Source of the DNA: W0P28-013 sp963593685
Lineage (GTDB): Bacteria; Bacteroidota; Bacteroidia; Bacteroidales; Paludibacteraceae
DNA: 61,890 nt
Direction: 5' to 3'
NCBI GenBank assembly: GCA_963593685.1
Contig: CAVBBP010000004.1
Coordinates: 1 to 61,890 of the forward strand
Positions 41,306 to 49,539 of the stretch are shown here, piece after piece (the stretch's first letter is position 1; the number at the start of each line of letters is the position of its first letter). The notes under the pieces are model-generated. The model searched no databases. It saw nothing but the letters and a program-made list of their open reading frames with translations, and was not told the origin of the DNA. Position numbers and translations under genes: made by a program.

Positions 41306-41956
41306 ATGCACATTGCCATAGCAGGAAATATCGGCGCGGGAAAAACGACGCTCACAGGTTTGCTGGCCAAGCACTACGGCTGGGAACCGCGGTTCGAGCC
41401 AGTGCGCTTCAACCCCTATTTGGAGGATTACTACGCCGACATTGCGCGGTGGTCGTTCTGCCTCGAGGTCTATTTTCTGAAACAGCGGTTCAAAGATGTG
41501 CTCGACATTGCCAAAGCCGACCACACCATCATACAAGACCGCTCGATATTCGAAGGCGTGTATGTGTTTGTGAACAACAACTACGAGATGGGCAACCTGT
41601 CGGAGCGCGACTACACCACTTATATGGAACTTTTTCAGTTGATGATGTCGCTCACCAAACTGCCCGACCTGATGATTTACCTGCGCAAAAGCGTTCCAGC
41701 ACTGGTGGCCCAGATTCAGAAACGCGGACGCGACTACGAACAAACCATGCCGCTCGACTATCTGAAAGGGCTGAACGACCGCTACGAAGAGTTCATTTTC
41801 GACCGCTACAAAGGCGATGTGCTGGTTATCGATTCCGACAATTTGGATTTTGAACACAATCCGAAAGATTTTGAAACCATTATCAACAAAATAGACGCCA
41901 CGCTCTTCGGGCTGTTCCCGCTGGCGAGCGCAGACAAGGCGAATCACAAACCATAA
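41306..41956 (+). CDS. Deoxynucleoside kinase, first of a tandem pair
   Basis: A 216-residue dNK-family kinase with the P-loop GNIGAGKTTL at 7-16, QDRSIFEGVYVF near 77-88 (the DRS substrate motif) and KRGRDYEQ near 149 (lid arginines). It phosphorylates deoxynucleosides for salvage; the class includes deoxyadenosine and deoxyguanosine kinases. The next gene, 12 bases downstream, is a paralogue of the same length, reminiscent of the paired dAK/dGK of lactobacilli. Which base each prefers cannot be read here. Confidence 0.9.
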   Translation: MHIAIAGNIGAGKTTLTGLLAKHYGWEPRFEPVRFNPYLEDYYADIARWSFCLEVYFLKQRFKDVLDIAKADHTIIQDRSIFEGVYVFVNNNYEMGNLSERDYTTYMELFQLMMSLTKLPDLMIYLRKSVPALVAQIQKRGRDYEQTMPLDYLKGLNDRYEEFIFDRYKGDVLVIDSDNLDFEHNPKDFETIINKIDATLFGLFPLASADKANHKP

Positions 41957-41968
41957 AAACCACATATC

Positions 41969-42619
41969 ATGCACATTGCAATAGCAGGAAACATCGGCAG
42001 CGGCAAAACCACGCTAACAAACATGCTGGCCAAGCACTACGGCTGGACGCCCCGTTTCGAATCGGTAGAATTTAACCCCTATCTTGCTGATTTCTACGAA
42101 GATATGGCGCGTTGGTCGTTCAATTTGCAAATCTATTTTCTGAACAAACGGTTCAAAGATGTGGTGGAGATTGGCAAGTCGAACGAAACCATCATTCAAG
42201 ACCGCACTATCTACGAAGACGCACGCATTTTTGCGCCAAACCTGCACGAACAGGGCAAAATGTCGGATCGCGACTTTGCCAACTACTGCGACCTGTTCGA
42301 CCTGATGATGTCGCTCGTGAAAATGCCCGACCTACTCATCTATCTGCGCTCGTCGATTCCGAACCTTGTGGCGCAAATCCAGAAACGCGGCCGCGAGTAC
42401 GAAAGTTCTATCCGCATCGACTATCTGCAAGGCCTGAACGACAAATACGAACGCTGGATTGCGGACTACAAAGGCAAACTGCTCATCATCGATGCCGACC
42501 ATGTGAAATTTGAGAACAATCCGCAAGATTTCCAGAAAATCACCGACCGCATCGACGCCGAACTCTTCGGCCTCTTCCCCTTCGAAAGCGAAACAAAAGT
42601 GGGCAACGAGGTGAAATGA
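41969..42619 (+). CDS. Deoxynucleoside kinase, second of a tandem pair
   Basis: Also 216 residues and clearly paralogous to the gene upstream: the same start MHIAIAGNIG, P-loop GNIGSGKTTL at 7-16, QDRTIYEDARIF (DRT instead of DRS) near 77-88 and KRGREYESSI near 149. The shifted substrate-motif residues (S to T, GVYVF to DARIF) suggest the two copies divide deoxynucleoside specificity. It is co-transcribed with the first copy. The stop is followed at once by GGAGTGA repeats. Confidence 0.9.
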   Translation: MHIAIAGNIGSGKTTLTNMLAKHYGWTPRFESVEFNPYLADFYEDMARWSFNLQIYFLNKRFKDVVEIGKSNETIIQDRTIYEDARIFAPNLHEQGKMSDRDFANYCDLFDLMMSLVKMPDLLIYLRSSIPNLVAQIQKRGREYESSIRIDYLQGLNDKYERWIADYKGKLLIIDADHVKFENNPQDFQKITDRIDAELFGLFPFESETKVGNEVK

Positions 42620-42790
42620 GGAGTGAGGAGTGAGGAGTGAGGAGTGAGGAGTGATGCGGCAGAGCCGCAATTTCAGATTTCAAATTTCAAATTGTAGGGA
42701 CGCACCGAGTGCGTCCGAACGATTCAACGATTAAACGCTTCAACGATTCAACAAAAACATAGAAACAGCGCACAGCGCGAGAAACATAGA
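42620..42790. repeat. Intergenic tandem-repeat mosaic, forward orientation
   Basis: Plus strand: GGAGTGA heptamers directly after the stop, the GCGGCAGAGCCGC hairpin, TTTCAAA units, the hairpin GGACGCACCGAGTGCGTCC (42699-42717), AACGATTC/AACGATTA octamers, GAAACATAGAAACA, GCGCACAGCGCG and ATCATCAAC before the next ATG. The order equals that seen on the minus strand before minus-strand genes. Confidence 0.8.
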
Positions 42791-42810
42791 AACAAATCAT
42801 CAACAAAACC

Positions 42811-43728
42811 ATGAAAAAACATCTATTCACACTTTTGGCGGTTGCTTTTTGTGCGACTGCGCACGCCGACCTGCTTTTGGTCGAGAATTTTGACTACACG
42901 GCAGGCACGCCGCTATCGGACTGCGGTTGGGTTACGCCCTACGGCGGCACATCGACTACAGCGGTGTCCAACGGCTTGAATTTCGACGGCTACGCTGGCT
43001 GCGGCATCGGTAACGGTGCAATAATAGGCGGTATTGACAATAGTTATCAACCACACAAAGCCTTCGAAACGGTAACTTCGGGCGATGTATATGTGGCAAT
43101 GATGCTGCAATCCTATACTTGCGGCAAAAGAACATGGATTTTCAGTTTGCGCGATGCCATTAGCACCAGCACATTCAACTACAATGGGCGCATTTGGATT
43201 AACAACGAAAATAAAATTGGGCTTTCGTACGACAAAGAGGGCGAAAAATTTGCCGACCGTGTGCTCGACAACGAAACGACCTATCTTGTGGTGCTGAAAT
43301 ATACTATTGTTGCGGGTACGAAAAACGACCAAGTGTCGCTCTATCTGCTCGATGCCTTTACAGCCAACGAACCCGCCGAGCCGTTGCTCACTACTGCCAA
43401 CAGTTCGTCGAGTGCGAATGCCGATATAAATCCTCAAAACATAGTCCTTCGCAGCAGTAATAGCGACGATTGGATTTTGGTGGACGGCATACGCGTGGCC
43501 ACCACATGGACCGAAGCCGTAGCCGCTGGCAGTTGTCCCAGCACAGGCGTTACACAGACGCAAAGCGATGCGCTGCACCTCTACGCCAACAATGGTCGCA
43601 TTCTCGGTGCCGACCACATGCAGATTTTCAGCATTACTGGCGTAGATGTAACCAACCAAAACGGTTCGCTGCACGGCATTTATCTCGTAAAAGCCGCTGG
43701 CAAAATGCAAAAAGTGGTGGTTAAGTAG
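42811..43728 (+). CDS. Secreted protein with type IX sorting tail
   Basis: A 305-residue protein with a signal peptide (1-19, LLAVAFCATAHA). The body starts LLLVENFDYTAGTPLSDCGW, a lamin/laminin-G-like jelly-roll opening often seen in Bacteroidetes surface proteins, and has the strand pattern of a concanavalin-like domain. The last 55 residues (LHLYANNGRILG, MQIFSITG, GIYLVKAAGK, KVVVK) fit a type A type IX sorting domain, although short. It should leave the cell through the machinery that includes PorE (24080). Ligand or substrate unknown. Confidence 0.72.
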   Translation: MKKHLFTLLAVAFCATAHADLLLVENFDYTAGTPLSDCGWVTPYGGTSTTAVSNGLNFDGYAGCGIGNGAIIGGIDNSYQPHKAFETVTSGDVYVAMMLQSYTCGKRTWIFSLRDAISTSTFNYNGRIWINNENKIGLSYDKEGEKFADRVLDNETTYLVVLKYTIVAGTKNDQVSLYLLDAFTANEPAEPLLTTANSSSSANADINPQNIVLRSSNSDDWILVDGIRVATTWTEAVAAGSCPSTGVTQTQSDALHLYANNGRILGADHMQIFSITGVDVTNQNGSLHGIYLVKAAGKMQKVVVK

Positions 43729-43735
43729 CAAGAGA

Positions 43736-43800
43736 GTTAGGAGTTAGGAGTTAGGAGTGAGGAGTGAATTTAATTTGCTACTTGCCTAATTTCCAATCAT
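43736..43800. repeat. Short intergenic tandem-repeat block
   Basis: GAGTTAGGAGTTAGGAGTGA heptamers directly after the type IX cargo gene, then TTGCTACTTGCC and AATTTCCAATCA. The remainder to 43894 is unique and carries no gene I can support. Confidence 0.75.
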
Positions 43801-43894
43801 TTTTTTAATTTTTAGCGGCGTTTTGGAGTGCGAATATGGCATTGGCGGCGAGTGTCGGAATTTGGAATGCCTGTAAAAAAACAAAAAAAACGGA

Positions 43895-44011
43895 TTACAA
43901 ATCTCGCACGACGGGCAGCATGAGCGTGCAAATGAGCCACATGGTGCAGATGTGGAACGCAATGCTAGTAATGCGCGGCAAAAGTTTGATATTTTTCGTG
44001 GCGATGGTCAT
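43895..44011 (-). CDS. 38-residue hydrophobic peptide coupled to the glycosyltransferase
   Basis: The ATG at 44011 overlaps the TGA of the glycosyltransferase (ATGA). The frame encodes 38 residues: a basic start (MTIATKNIKLLPRITS), one membrane segment (IAFHICTMWLICTLMLPVV) and TAA. The overlap is what coupled genes show, so translation is plausible. It could be a small membrane protein, or the surviving start of a larger membrane protein such as a polysaccharide polymerase. No homologue is recognised. Confidence 0.35.
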   Translation of the reverse strand: MTIATKNIKLLPRITSIAFHICTMWLICTLMLPVVRDL

Positions 44012-44898
44012 TGGTCTCCCTGAAATTTCCCGAAAATGCCGTGTTTATAGTCTATGATGCCGCATATGGTGTAGCGTAAAATTTGCCATTTTTGCCATTT
44101 TTGCGGATAGCGATAGACTATAGTGCGTATCAGTATTTTTAATAGCGATTTGTTGCGTAGTTTGCGCAGTCGTTTTCTCTGCTCAGGATACAAATCGGCA
44201 AGATGAAACGAGTTGCGCGTGATGTAGTAGAAACGTAGTGGCGCATGGGTGTAGATTTTTTTCGTGAAAAAGAGGCAATGCACTTTCGCAATTTCGCCAA
44301 GTGGGTGCGCCAAAATAATGTCGTTTATGCGAACAATGTCGTAACCATTGCGTTTTACGCGAAAGCAGTATTCGTCGTCAACGGCATCGATGAAAAGTTT
44401 TTCGAGAAAGGCGTTCCCGAGTTTTTCAAAAATAGACATCGATAGCAGATTGCCCGAAGTTATGGTGGCTTCGTGTAGCGTGTAGCGTGGTAGATTCGGC
44501 GGAACTTTGCCGCATGTGTTGTGGAATGGCACAAAAATAGCGACTTCATTTTCGCCTGTGTAGGCGTTGGCAAGGTCGACAAAGCGCCCGATGTCGTTTG
44601 GTGCAAAAAGGCTATCCTGATCCATAGTCAGAACCCAGGTAGCGCCAAACGATTTTGCTGTGTGGCAGCCGTAGTTGAGTGCCGCTGCAATGCCTCGGTT
44701 TTCGTGCAGGGGAAGGTATGTTATTTTTTCCTCAGGCAGTGTCGAAAGTAGCGCGCTATTGTCGTTCGACGAATTGTCGACTACCACCGTGTGCAAGCCT
44801 GCTTCCTCAAATTGGCGTAACTGCTTTGTCTGTTGTTCATTTGGCTTATACCAAACTACAACGACGACCAATTTGTCACTCTCAATTTTCTCCATCAA
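44008..44898 (-). CDS. Family 2 glycosyltransferase, rhamnosyltransferase-like
   Basis: A 296-residue GT-A enzyme. VVVVVWYKPNEQ near 10-21, VVVDNSSND (38-46), the HENRGIAAALNYG segment (64-76) and the metal-binding WVLTMDQDSLF (87-97, DxD) are typical; DAVDDEYCFRVKRNGYDI is the acceptor-side ED motif. The family adds rhamnose or related sugars to surface polysaccharides. It stands outside a polysaccharide cluster, with a broken gene upstream and a 38-residue overlapping frame downstream, so it may be the remnant of a larger locus. Confidence 0.85.
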   Translation of the reverse strand: MMEKIESDKLVVVVVWYKPNEQQTKQLRQFEEAGLHTVVVDNSSNDNSALLSTLPEEKITYLPLHENRGIAAALNYGCHTAKSFGATWVLTMDQDSLFAPNDIGRFVDLANAYTGENEVAIFVPFHNTCGKVPPNLPRYTLHEATITSGNLLSMSIFEKLGNAFLEKLFIDAVDDEYCFRVKRNGYDIVRINDIILAHPLGEIAKVHCLFFTKKIYTHAPLRFYYITRNSFHLADLYPEQRKRLRKLRNKSLLKILIRTIVYRYPQKWQKWQILRYTICGIIDYKHGIFGKFQGDQ

Positions 44899-44922
44899 TG
44901 TTGAATTTTGTGTGCCCCATAA

Positions 44923-45317
44923 TTATCTGCAAAATAGTCCTTTGAAAATGGGGTAGTGCAATTTTTTTCGCAGTTTTATTTTTACGCTAGCATTGGGTTT
45001 GCAAGAGCCTTGGCATGTGGCCAAAGTTAGTTTTGTTGCGACGGAAGGGTCGAGCAAAGAGTTGCATTTGTGGTTGGAGTTTAGCAAGGGTGCTAAATTT
45101 AGCATCAATGGTTCGCCGAGCATATCGTACTGGCTCTCGGCAAACGACCAAGTGTAGTTGCCTGTAACAACACCAGAGCACCGCAAATTGCCCTGCGAAA
45201 AAAGGACTGACTGCCATCGGCAGAAACCGTAAATGCGGCAGACGTAAAGTTGCTTGTCCCAGCCCAGAGGGCAGTGGTAGCGAATAATGCCACCAAAAAA
45301 GTTGTTACTTTTCTCAT
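44923..45317 (-). pseudogene. Frameshifted remnant of a secreted surface protein
   Basis: From the ATG at 45317 the frame reads a signal peptide (VTTFLVALFATTALWAG) and FTSAAFTVSADGSQSFF. It then loses sense at a run of six T (near 45200). In the shifted frame it continues SQGNLRCSGVVTGNYTW, then SFAESQYDMLG. Joined, this matches the opening of a domain common in Bacteroidales surface proteins (V-S-A-D...FSQGNL...W-x-FAE-x-QYD-x-x-G). After that the frame soon ends, so only the first part of the gene remains. It is either dead or, less likely, switched by slippage at the T run. Confidence 0.6.
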
Positions 45318-45405
45318 AATTCCCTAATTTTCAGGTTGTTATTTAGGTTTACTAATAGATGTCTAGCACACAAAAGTGCGGCTCGACTGTCGTAATTAAA
45401 CCAAG

Positions 45406-45590
45406 GTTTAATTGCTACACTTTTTGGAACTTTTGCAGCGGCAGTAAAAATAGGGTGTATATGTCAAAAAAAATCGTATTTTTTGAGAAAACAAGTCCAA
45501 CATTTCAAAATTATTCCGTACTTTTGTGGCGTAATTCAACACAAAAAAAAGTGTAGCGAAAAAACCTTCGTTTAATTGCTACACTTTTTT
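45406..45590. repeat. 20-base direct repeat and strong hairpin
   Basis: GTTTAATTGCTACACTTTTT occurs at 45406-45425 and again, identical, at 45570-45589. The second copy also pairs with AAAAAAGTGTAGC (45545-45557), giving a 13-base-pair stem with a 20-base loop that ends in T residues on both strands. A -7-like TACTTTTG lies at 45519-45526. The 45318-45828 gap has no gene; the rest is repeat mosaic. Confidence 0.6.
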
Positions 45591-45595
45591 GATGG

Positions 45596-45775
45596 CAGTG
45601 GTTCCCTTTCCCGTTTCCCCCGAAGGGGGAAAAGCCTTTTGTCTATGTTCTATCTTCTCGGACGCACGCGGTGCGTCCCTACTTTCGCACTTTCATACTT
45701 TCAAACTAAAAAATTCCTAATTCCTAACTATCTCTAACCTCTCACCTATAAACTTTTCTCACTTTCACACTAATT
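45596..45775. repeat. Intergenic repeat mosaic before the nadD stop
   Basis: The CCCTTTCCCGTTTCCCCC / GAAGGGGGAAAAGCC hairpin module, CTATGTTCTATCTTCTC, the hairpin GGACGCACGCGGTGCGTCC (45660-45678), ACTTTCGCACTTTCATAC units, TTCCTAA heptamers and CACTTTCACAC. Confidence 0.75.
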
Positions 45776-45828
45776 TTGTCTTTATTCTTGGGTCAAAATC
45801 ACTACAAAGTCATTTATCGAAATTCCAC

Positions 45829-46398
45829 TCACTGATGGGCAATGGCGTGATTTTCGATGGCAGCGGTCACAGCGTCGGGAACAAGTCCACGAATGCTCTG
45901 CCCTTGCGCCAAACGCTGGCGTACTTCGGTGGCCGACAGGTCGTAGAGCGGCGCATCGACAAAGCGGATTTGTGGAAAATCGGCATTTTGCGACGGAAAG
46001 CCAGCGCGCGGATACGCCCACACCTCAAATTCCGACAGAATGTCGGTACACTGCTTCCAGCGGTGAAAAACGGCAGCATTATCAGCACCGATTATCAGCA
46101 CAAACTGGCGTTCGGGGAAGCGCGCACGCAGAGTTCGCAGCGTGTCGATGGTGTAGTTGGGTTTTGGCAGCGAAAATTCGATGTCGCACACGCGCAGATG
46201 CGGTTTGTCGCGCGTGGTCAACTCGGCCAGATGCAGCCGCATGCGGTCGTCCCACAGGTCGGCAGTCGCTTTCAGCGGATTGTGCGGCGACACCACCAAC
46301 CACACCTCGTCAAGGCCGTGGTGCGCAAAATAGTCGGCCAAAGCGATATGCCCATTGTGTATGGGATTGAACGAACCGAAAAAGAGCCCTGTTTTCAT
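45829..46398 (-). CDS. nadD: Nicotinate-nucleotide adenylyltransferase
   Basis: A 189-residue Rossmann-fold nucleotidyltransferase. It shows GSFNPIHNGH at 8-17 (the HxGH site), VWLVVSPHNPLK near 33-44, and LSATEVRQRLAQGQ near 155-168 (the second phosphate-binding motif). It adenylates nicotinate mononucleotide in NAD synthesis. The gene is divergent from the LptF/G-type permease; its own -7 box is at 46423-46430. Confidence 0.94.
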   Translation of the reverse strand: MKTGLFFGSFNPIHNGHIALADYFAHHGLDEVWLVVSPHNPLKATADLWDDRMRLHLAELTTRDKPHLRVCDIEFSLPKPNYTIDTLRTLRARFPERQFVLIIGADNAAVFHRWKQCTDILSEFEVWAYPRAGFPSQNADFPQIRFVDAPLYDLSATEVRQRLAQGQSIRGLVPDAVTAAIENHAIAHQ

Positions 46399-46422
46399 CG
46401 AATTTGCACGATTTTGTTAGTG

Positions 46423-46430
46423 CAAAGTTA
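46423..46430 (-). promoter_or_regulatory. -7 box of nadD
   Basis: TAACTTTG on the minus strand, 25 bases before the nadD start. No clear -33 partner. Confidence 0.45.
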
Positions 46431-46502
46431 AACAAAAAGTCGGCGCACCACCATTTTCGGGGCATTTTTTTTGTCGGCGTGCAACATTTCGTGCTTTTTT
46501 TG

Positions 46503-46510
46503 TATCTTTG
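46503..46510 (+). promoter_or_regulatory. -7 box of the permease/tgt/mfd run
   Basis: TATCTTTG on the plus strand, 15 bases before the start codon at 46525. The nearest TTTG (46470-46473) is 29 bases upstream, longer than ideal. The leader would be very short. Confidence 0.5.
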
Positions 46511-46524
46511 CAGGTTGAACACCT

Positions 46525-48006
46525 ATGAGAAATCCGCTACACATAAAACATATCGATCGGTATCTGTTCACAACCTTCATTCAACTGCTTTGTGCGACAT
46601 TTTTCATCTGTCTGTTCATCGTGGTGATGCAGTTTTTGTGGCTTCACATCAACGATTTTGTGGGCAAAGGCTTGCCGCTCGGTGTGATGATGGAGTTTTT
46701 CTTCTACACCTCGCTCACTTCGGTGCCGTTGGCGTTGCCGCTCGCCATTTTGCTGGCTTCGCTCATGACTTTCGGCAATTTGGGCGAAAGTCTCGAACTT
46801 TTGGCGATGAAATCGGCGGGCATTTCGCTGTTTCGTATCATGCAGTCGCTCACCATTTTCATTGCTTTCGTCTGCATCGGCGGATTTTTCTTTTCGAACA
46901 ATGTGATTCCGTATGCGCAGCGCAAAATGTGGTCGCTGATGTTTTCTATTCGCCAAAAATCGCCTGAATTGGAGATTCCTGTGGGCGAATTTTATTCGGG
47001 CATTCAGGGGTGGAACATCTATGTGCGCAACCGCGACAACCGCACGGGGCGTTTGGAAAATCTGATGATTTACGACTACTCAAACGGCTTCGACAACGCC
47101 TCGGTAACCACTGCCGATTCGGCCTACATACGCCTCACTGCCGACAAGATGAATCTGAAACTGACGCTCTACAACGGCGAATCGTTCGAAAATCTGGACA
47201 GGCAACAGATAGGCGGAAGCGGCAACATTCCCTATCGCCGCGAAACATTTGCCGAAAAGGAGATTTTGATTGAGTTCGATGCCAATTTCAACCGCATGGA
47301 CGAGTCGATGCTCGACAATCAGCATATCAGCAAAAACATTGTGCGGCTCACTCACGACATCGATTCGGTGGAGCATCTGCGCGACTCGACACGCAACCTT
47401 TTTGCCACCGAGATGACTACGCGCAAGTATTTCGGGCAGAGTTATTCGGAGCAAGAGTTGGAAAAGATAGCCGCTGCCCCGCCCACCGCGGCACCGAAAA
47501 CGCTCAATGCCGATTCGCTCTTTGCAAGCCTATCGCAAGAGGAGATGCAGCGCGTGATTCAAAATGCCGAAAGTCGCGCCCGCACGGTGATGAACGATGT
47601 AGAGTACCGCCGCGCTGTGATCGAAGAGATGAGCGATTTTTATATTCGACACGATGTCGAGTGGCACCGCAAATTCACGCTGTCGTTTGCCTGCCTGATA
47701 TTTTTCTTTATCGGTGCGCCGCTCGGAGCCATTGTGCGCAAGGGCGGACTTGGCTTGCCAGTGGTAATTTCGGTCGCATTTTTCATCATCTACTATATTA
47801 TCGACACCACGGGACAAAAAATGGCGCGCGAAGGCGTGTGGGAAGTGTGGCAAGGCATGTGGCTGAGTTCGGCCGTACTGCTGCCCATCGGCATATTCCT
47901 CACCTACAAAGCCGCCACCGACTCGGCACTCTTCAACGCCGACGCCTACAAACTGTTTTTGGCAAAAGTGAAAAAGAGAATTGTTAAGGGGTCGTTGAAA
48001 AGTTGA
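46525..48006 (+). CDS. LptF/LptG-family permease (long form)
   Basis: A 493-residue YjgP/YjgQ-family membrane protein. The start RYLFTTFIQLLCATFFICLF is followed by helices near 16-38, 55-80 and 100-125, then a large periplasmic beta-jellyroll domain (about 130-370), and three C-terminal helices (about 380-480, with GAPLGAIVRKGGLGLPVVIS). It forms the membrane part of the lipopolysaccharide export ABC transporter. The periplasmic domain is longer than in E. coli LptF (about 366 residues in total). The partner of the same family is at 49540, with tgt between them. Confidence 0.88.
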   Translation: MRNPLHIKHIDRYLFTTFIQLLCATFFICLFIVVMQFLWLHINDFVGKGLPLGVMMEFFFYTSLTSVPLALPLAILLASLMTFGNLGESLELLAMKSAGISLFRIMQSLTIFIAFVCIGGFFFSNNVIPYAQRKMWSLMFSIRQKSPELEIPVGEFYSGIQGWNIYVRNRDNRTGRLENLMIYDYSNGFDNASVTTADSAYIRLTADKMNLKLTLYNGESFENLDRQQIGGSGNIPYRRETFAEKEILIEFDANFNRMDESMLDNQHISKNIVRLTHDIDSVEHLRDSTRNLFATEMTTRKYFGQSYSEQELEKIAAAPPTAAPKTLNADSLFASLSQEEMQRVIQNAESRARTVMNDVEYRRAVIEEMSDFYIRHDVEWHRKFTLSFACLIFFFIGAPLGAIVRKGGLGLPVVISVAFFIIYYIIDTTGQKMAREGVWEVWQGMWLSSAVLLPIGIFLTYKAATDSALFNADAYKLFLAKVKKRIVKGSLKS

Positions 48007-48165
48007 AAAGTTGATGAGTTGATAAGTTTAACGCACTGATAAAAGTCTGTAAGGCAAAAACAATTTTCAAATCTTCAAATTGATAACCAAAAATTAGAAA
48101 TTAGAAATTAGAAATTAGAAATTAGAAATTAGAAACTACCTTCTCACTTTCACACTTTCTCACCT
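48007..48165. repeat. Intergenic tandem-repeat mosaic before tgt
   Basis: GTTGAAAA and GTTGATGAG octamers and TTTAACGCACTGATAAAAGT (in the orientation opposite to the usual one), then TTCAAATC units, seven TAGAAAT heptamers (about 48091-48134) and CTTTCACA units before the tgt start. Confidence 0.8.
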
Positions 48166-48180
48166 TCACACTGAATAAAA

Positions 48181-49311
48181 ATGGACTTTGCGCTTCAATA
48201 TATCGACACACACACGGCGGCACGGGCGGGCAAAATCACCACCGACCACGGCACGATAGAGACACCCATTTTTATGCCTGTGGGGACTTGTGCTTCGGTG
48301 AAGGCGGTACACCAGCGCGAACTGCGCGACGACATCAAGGCGCAAATCATTTTGGGCAACACCTACCATCTCTATTTGCGCCCCGGTCTGCAAATTCTCG
48401 AAGAGGCGGGCGGTCTGCACAAATTCAACGGCTGGAATCGCCCCATACTGACCGATAGCGGCGGTTTTCAGGTGTTTTCGCTGGCTGGCACACGCAAGAT
48501 GAAAGAGGAAGGCGTGCTGTTCAACTCGCACATCGATGGGTCGCGGCATCTGTTTACGCCCGAAAATGTGGTGGACACGCAGCGCACCATCGGTGCCGAC
48601 ATCATGATGGCGTTCGACGAATGTACGCCCGGCACCGCCGACTACCGCTACGCCAAAGAGTCGATGGAGCGCACGCACCGCTGGTTGGAGCGCGGGTTGA
48701 AGCGTTTCGACGAAACTGCGCCGAAATATGGCTACAAACAGACATTTTTCCCGATTGTGCAGGGCTGCGTCTATCCCGATTTGCGCCGTGCCTCGGCCGA
48801 ATTTGCCAAAGCGCAAAACCGCGAAGGCTACGCCATTGGCGGACTGGCGGTGGGCGAGCCAACCGAAAAAATGTACGAGATGATTGAGATAGTAAACGCC
48901 ATTTTGCCCACCGACCGCCCCCGCTACCTGATGGGCGTAGGCACGCCAGCCAACATTTTGGAGGGCATCGCACGCGGCGTGGATATGTTCGACTGCGTAA
49001 TGCCTACGCGCAACGGCCGCAACGGTATGCTCTTCACGCGCAACGGCATTATGAACATGAAAAACCAAAAATGGGCGCACGATTTCAGTCCGATAGATGC
49101 CGAAAGCGACTGCTATGTGGACCAAGCGTACACAAAAGCCTACCTGCGTCACCTGTTTGTGGCAGGCGAACTGCTGGCCATGCAGATAGCGTCGATTCAC
49201 AATTTGGCGTTCTATCTGTGGCTCGTAGGCGAAGCACGGCAGCACATTCTCAACGGCGATTTTGCCACTTGGAAAGAGGAGATGGTCGTCCGCGTAATGC
49301 GAAGAATCTAA
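48181..49311 (+). CDS. tgt: tRNA-guanine transglycosylase
   Basis: A 376-residue TIM-barrel enzyme with GKITTDHGTIETPIFMPVGT near 17-36, GNTYHLYLRPG near 60-70, LTDSGGFQVFSL near 91-102 (catalytic Asp) and MPTRNGRNGMLFT near 275-287 (nucleophile region). It exchanges guanine 34 for a queuine precursor in tRNAs with GUN anticodons. The usual C-terminal zinc site (CxCxxC...H) is incomplete: the segment reads ESDCYVDQAY, keeping one cysteine, with the later SIHN histidine still present. I believe other Bacteroidetes homologues share this loss. Sits between two LptF/G-type genes. Confidence 0.93.
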   Translation: MDFALQYIDTHTAARAGKITTDHGTIETPIFMPVGTCASVKAVHQRELRDDIKAQIILGNTYHLYLRPGLQILEEAGGLHKFNGWNRPILTDSGGFQVFSLAGTRKMKEEGVLFNSHIDGSRHLFTPENVVDTQRTIGADIMMAFDECTPGTADYRYAKESMERTHRWLERGLKRFDETAPKYGYKQTFFPIVQGCVYPDLRRASAEFAKAQNREGYAIGGLAVGEPTEKMYEMIEIVNAILPTDRPRYLMGVGTPANILEGIARGVDMFDCVMPTRNGRNGMLFTRNGIMNMKNQKWAHDFSPIDAESDCYVDQAYTKAYLRHLFVAGELLAMQIASIHNLAFYLWLVGEARQHILNGDFATWKEEMVVRVMRRI

Positions 49312-49317
49312 AATTTT

Positions 49318-49535
49318 TTAGTCGCAAGATGTGAGTAGCAAGTAGCAAGATAATTTACAAATTGACAAATTGACAGATTGACAAATTTATAAATTTGAAA
49401 AATTGATTTTACCGCACAGACCTTTATTGATGCGTTAAACTTATCAACTTTTCAACTCATCAACTTTTCAACGACCGATCAACCAATCAACCAATCAACT
49501 AATCAACCCAATCTGAAATCTGAAATCTGAAATTC
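49318..49535. repeat. Intergenic tandem-repeat mosaic, forward orientation
   Basis: Plus strand: AGTCGCAAGATGTGAGTAGC directly after the tgt stop, part of 30 bases (49320-49349) identical to the reverse complement of 31447-31476; ATTGACAA units; CGCACAGACC and GCGTTAAAC; TTATCAAC, TTTTCAAC and CTCATCAA octamers; CAACCAAT units; ATCTGAAATCTGAAAT; then the ATG at 49540. The module order is the same as before the minus-strand gene at 31195. Confidence 0.85.
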
Positions 49536-49539
49536 CCCA

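Noticed and set aside
43836..44057. Plus-strand frame of 73 codons after the type IX cargo gene
   Set aside because: It overlaps the glycosyltransferase end and the coupled 38-residue frame on the other strand, starts without a ribosome-binding site and has low-complexity lysine runs.
44987..45217. Alternative minus-strand frame within the broken secreted-protein gene
   Set aside because: It matches neither half of the recognisable protein; the other two frames explain the region better.
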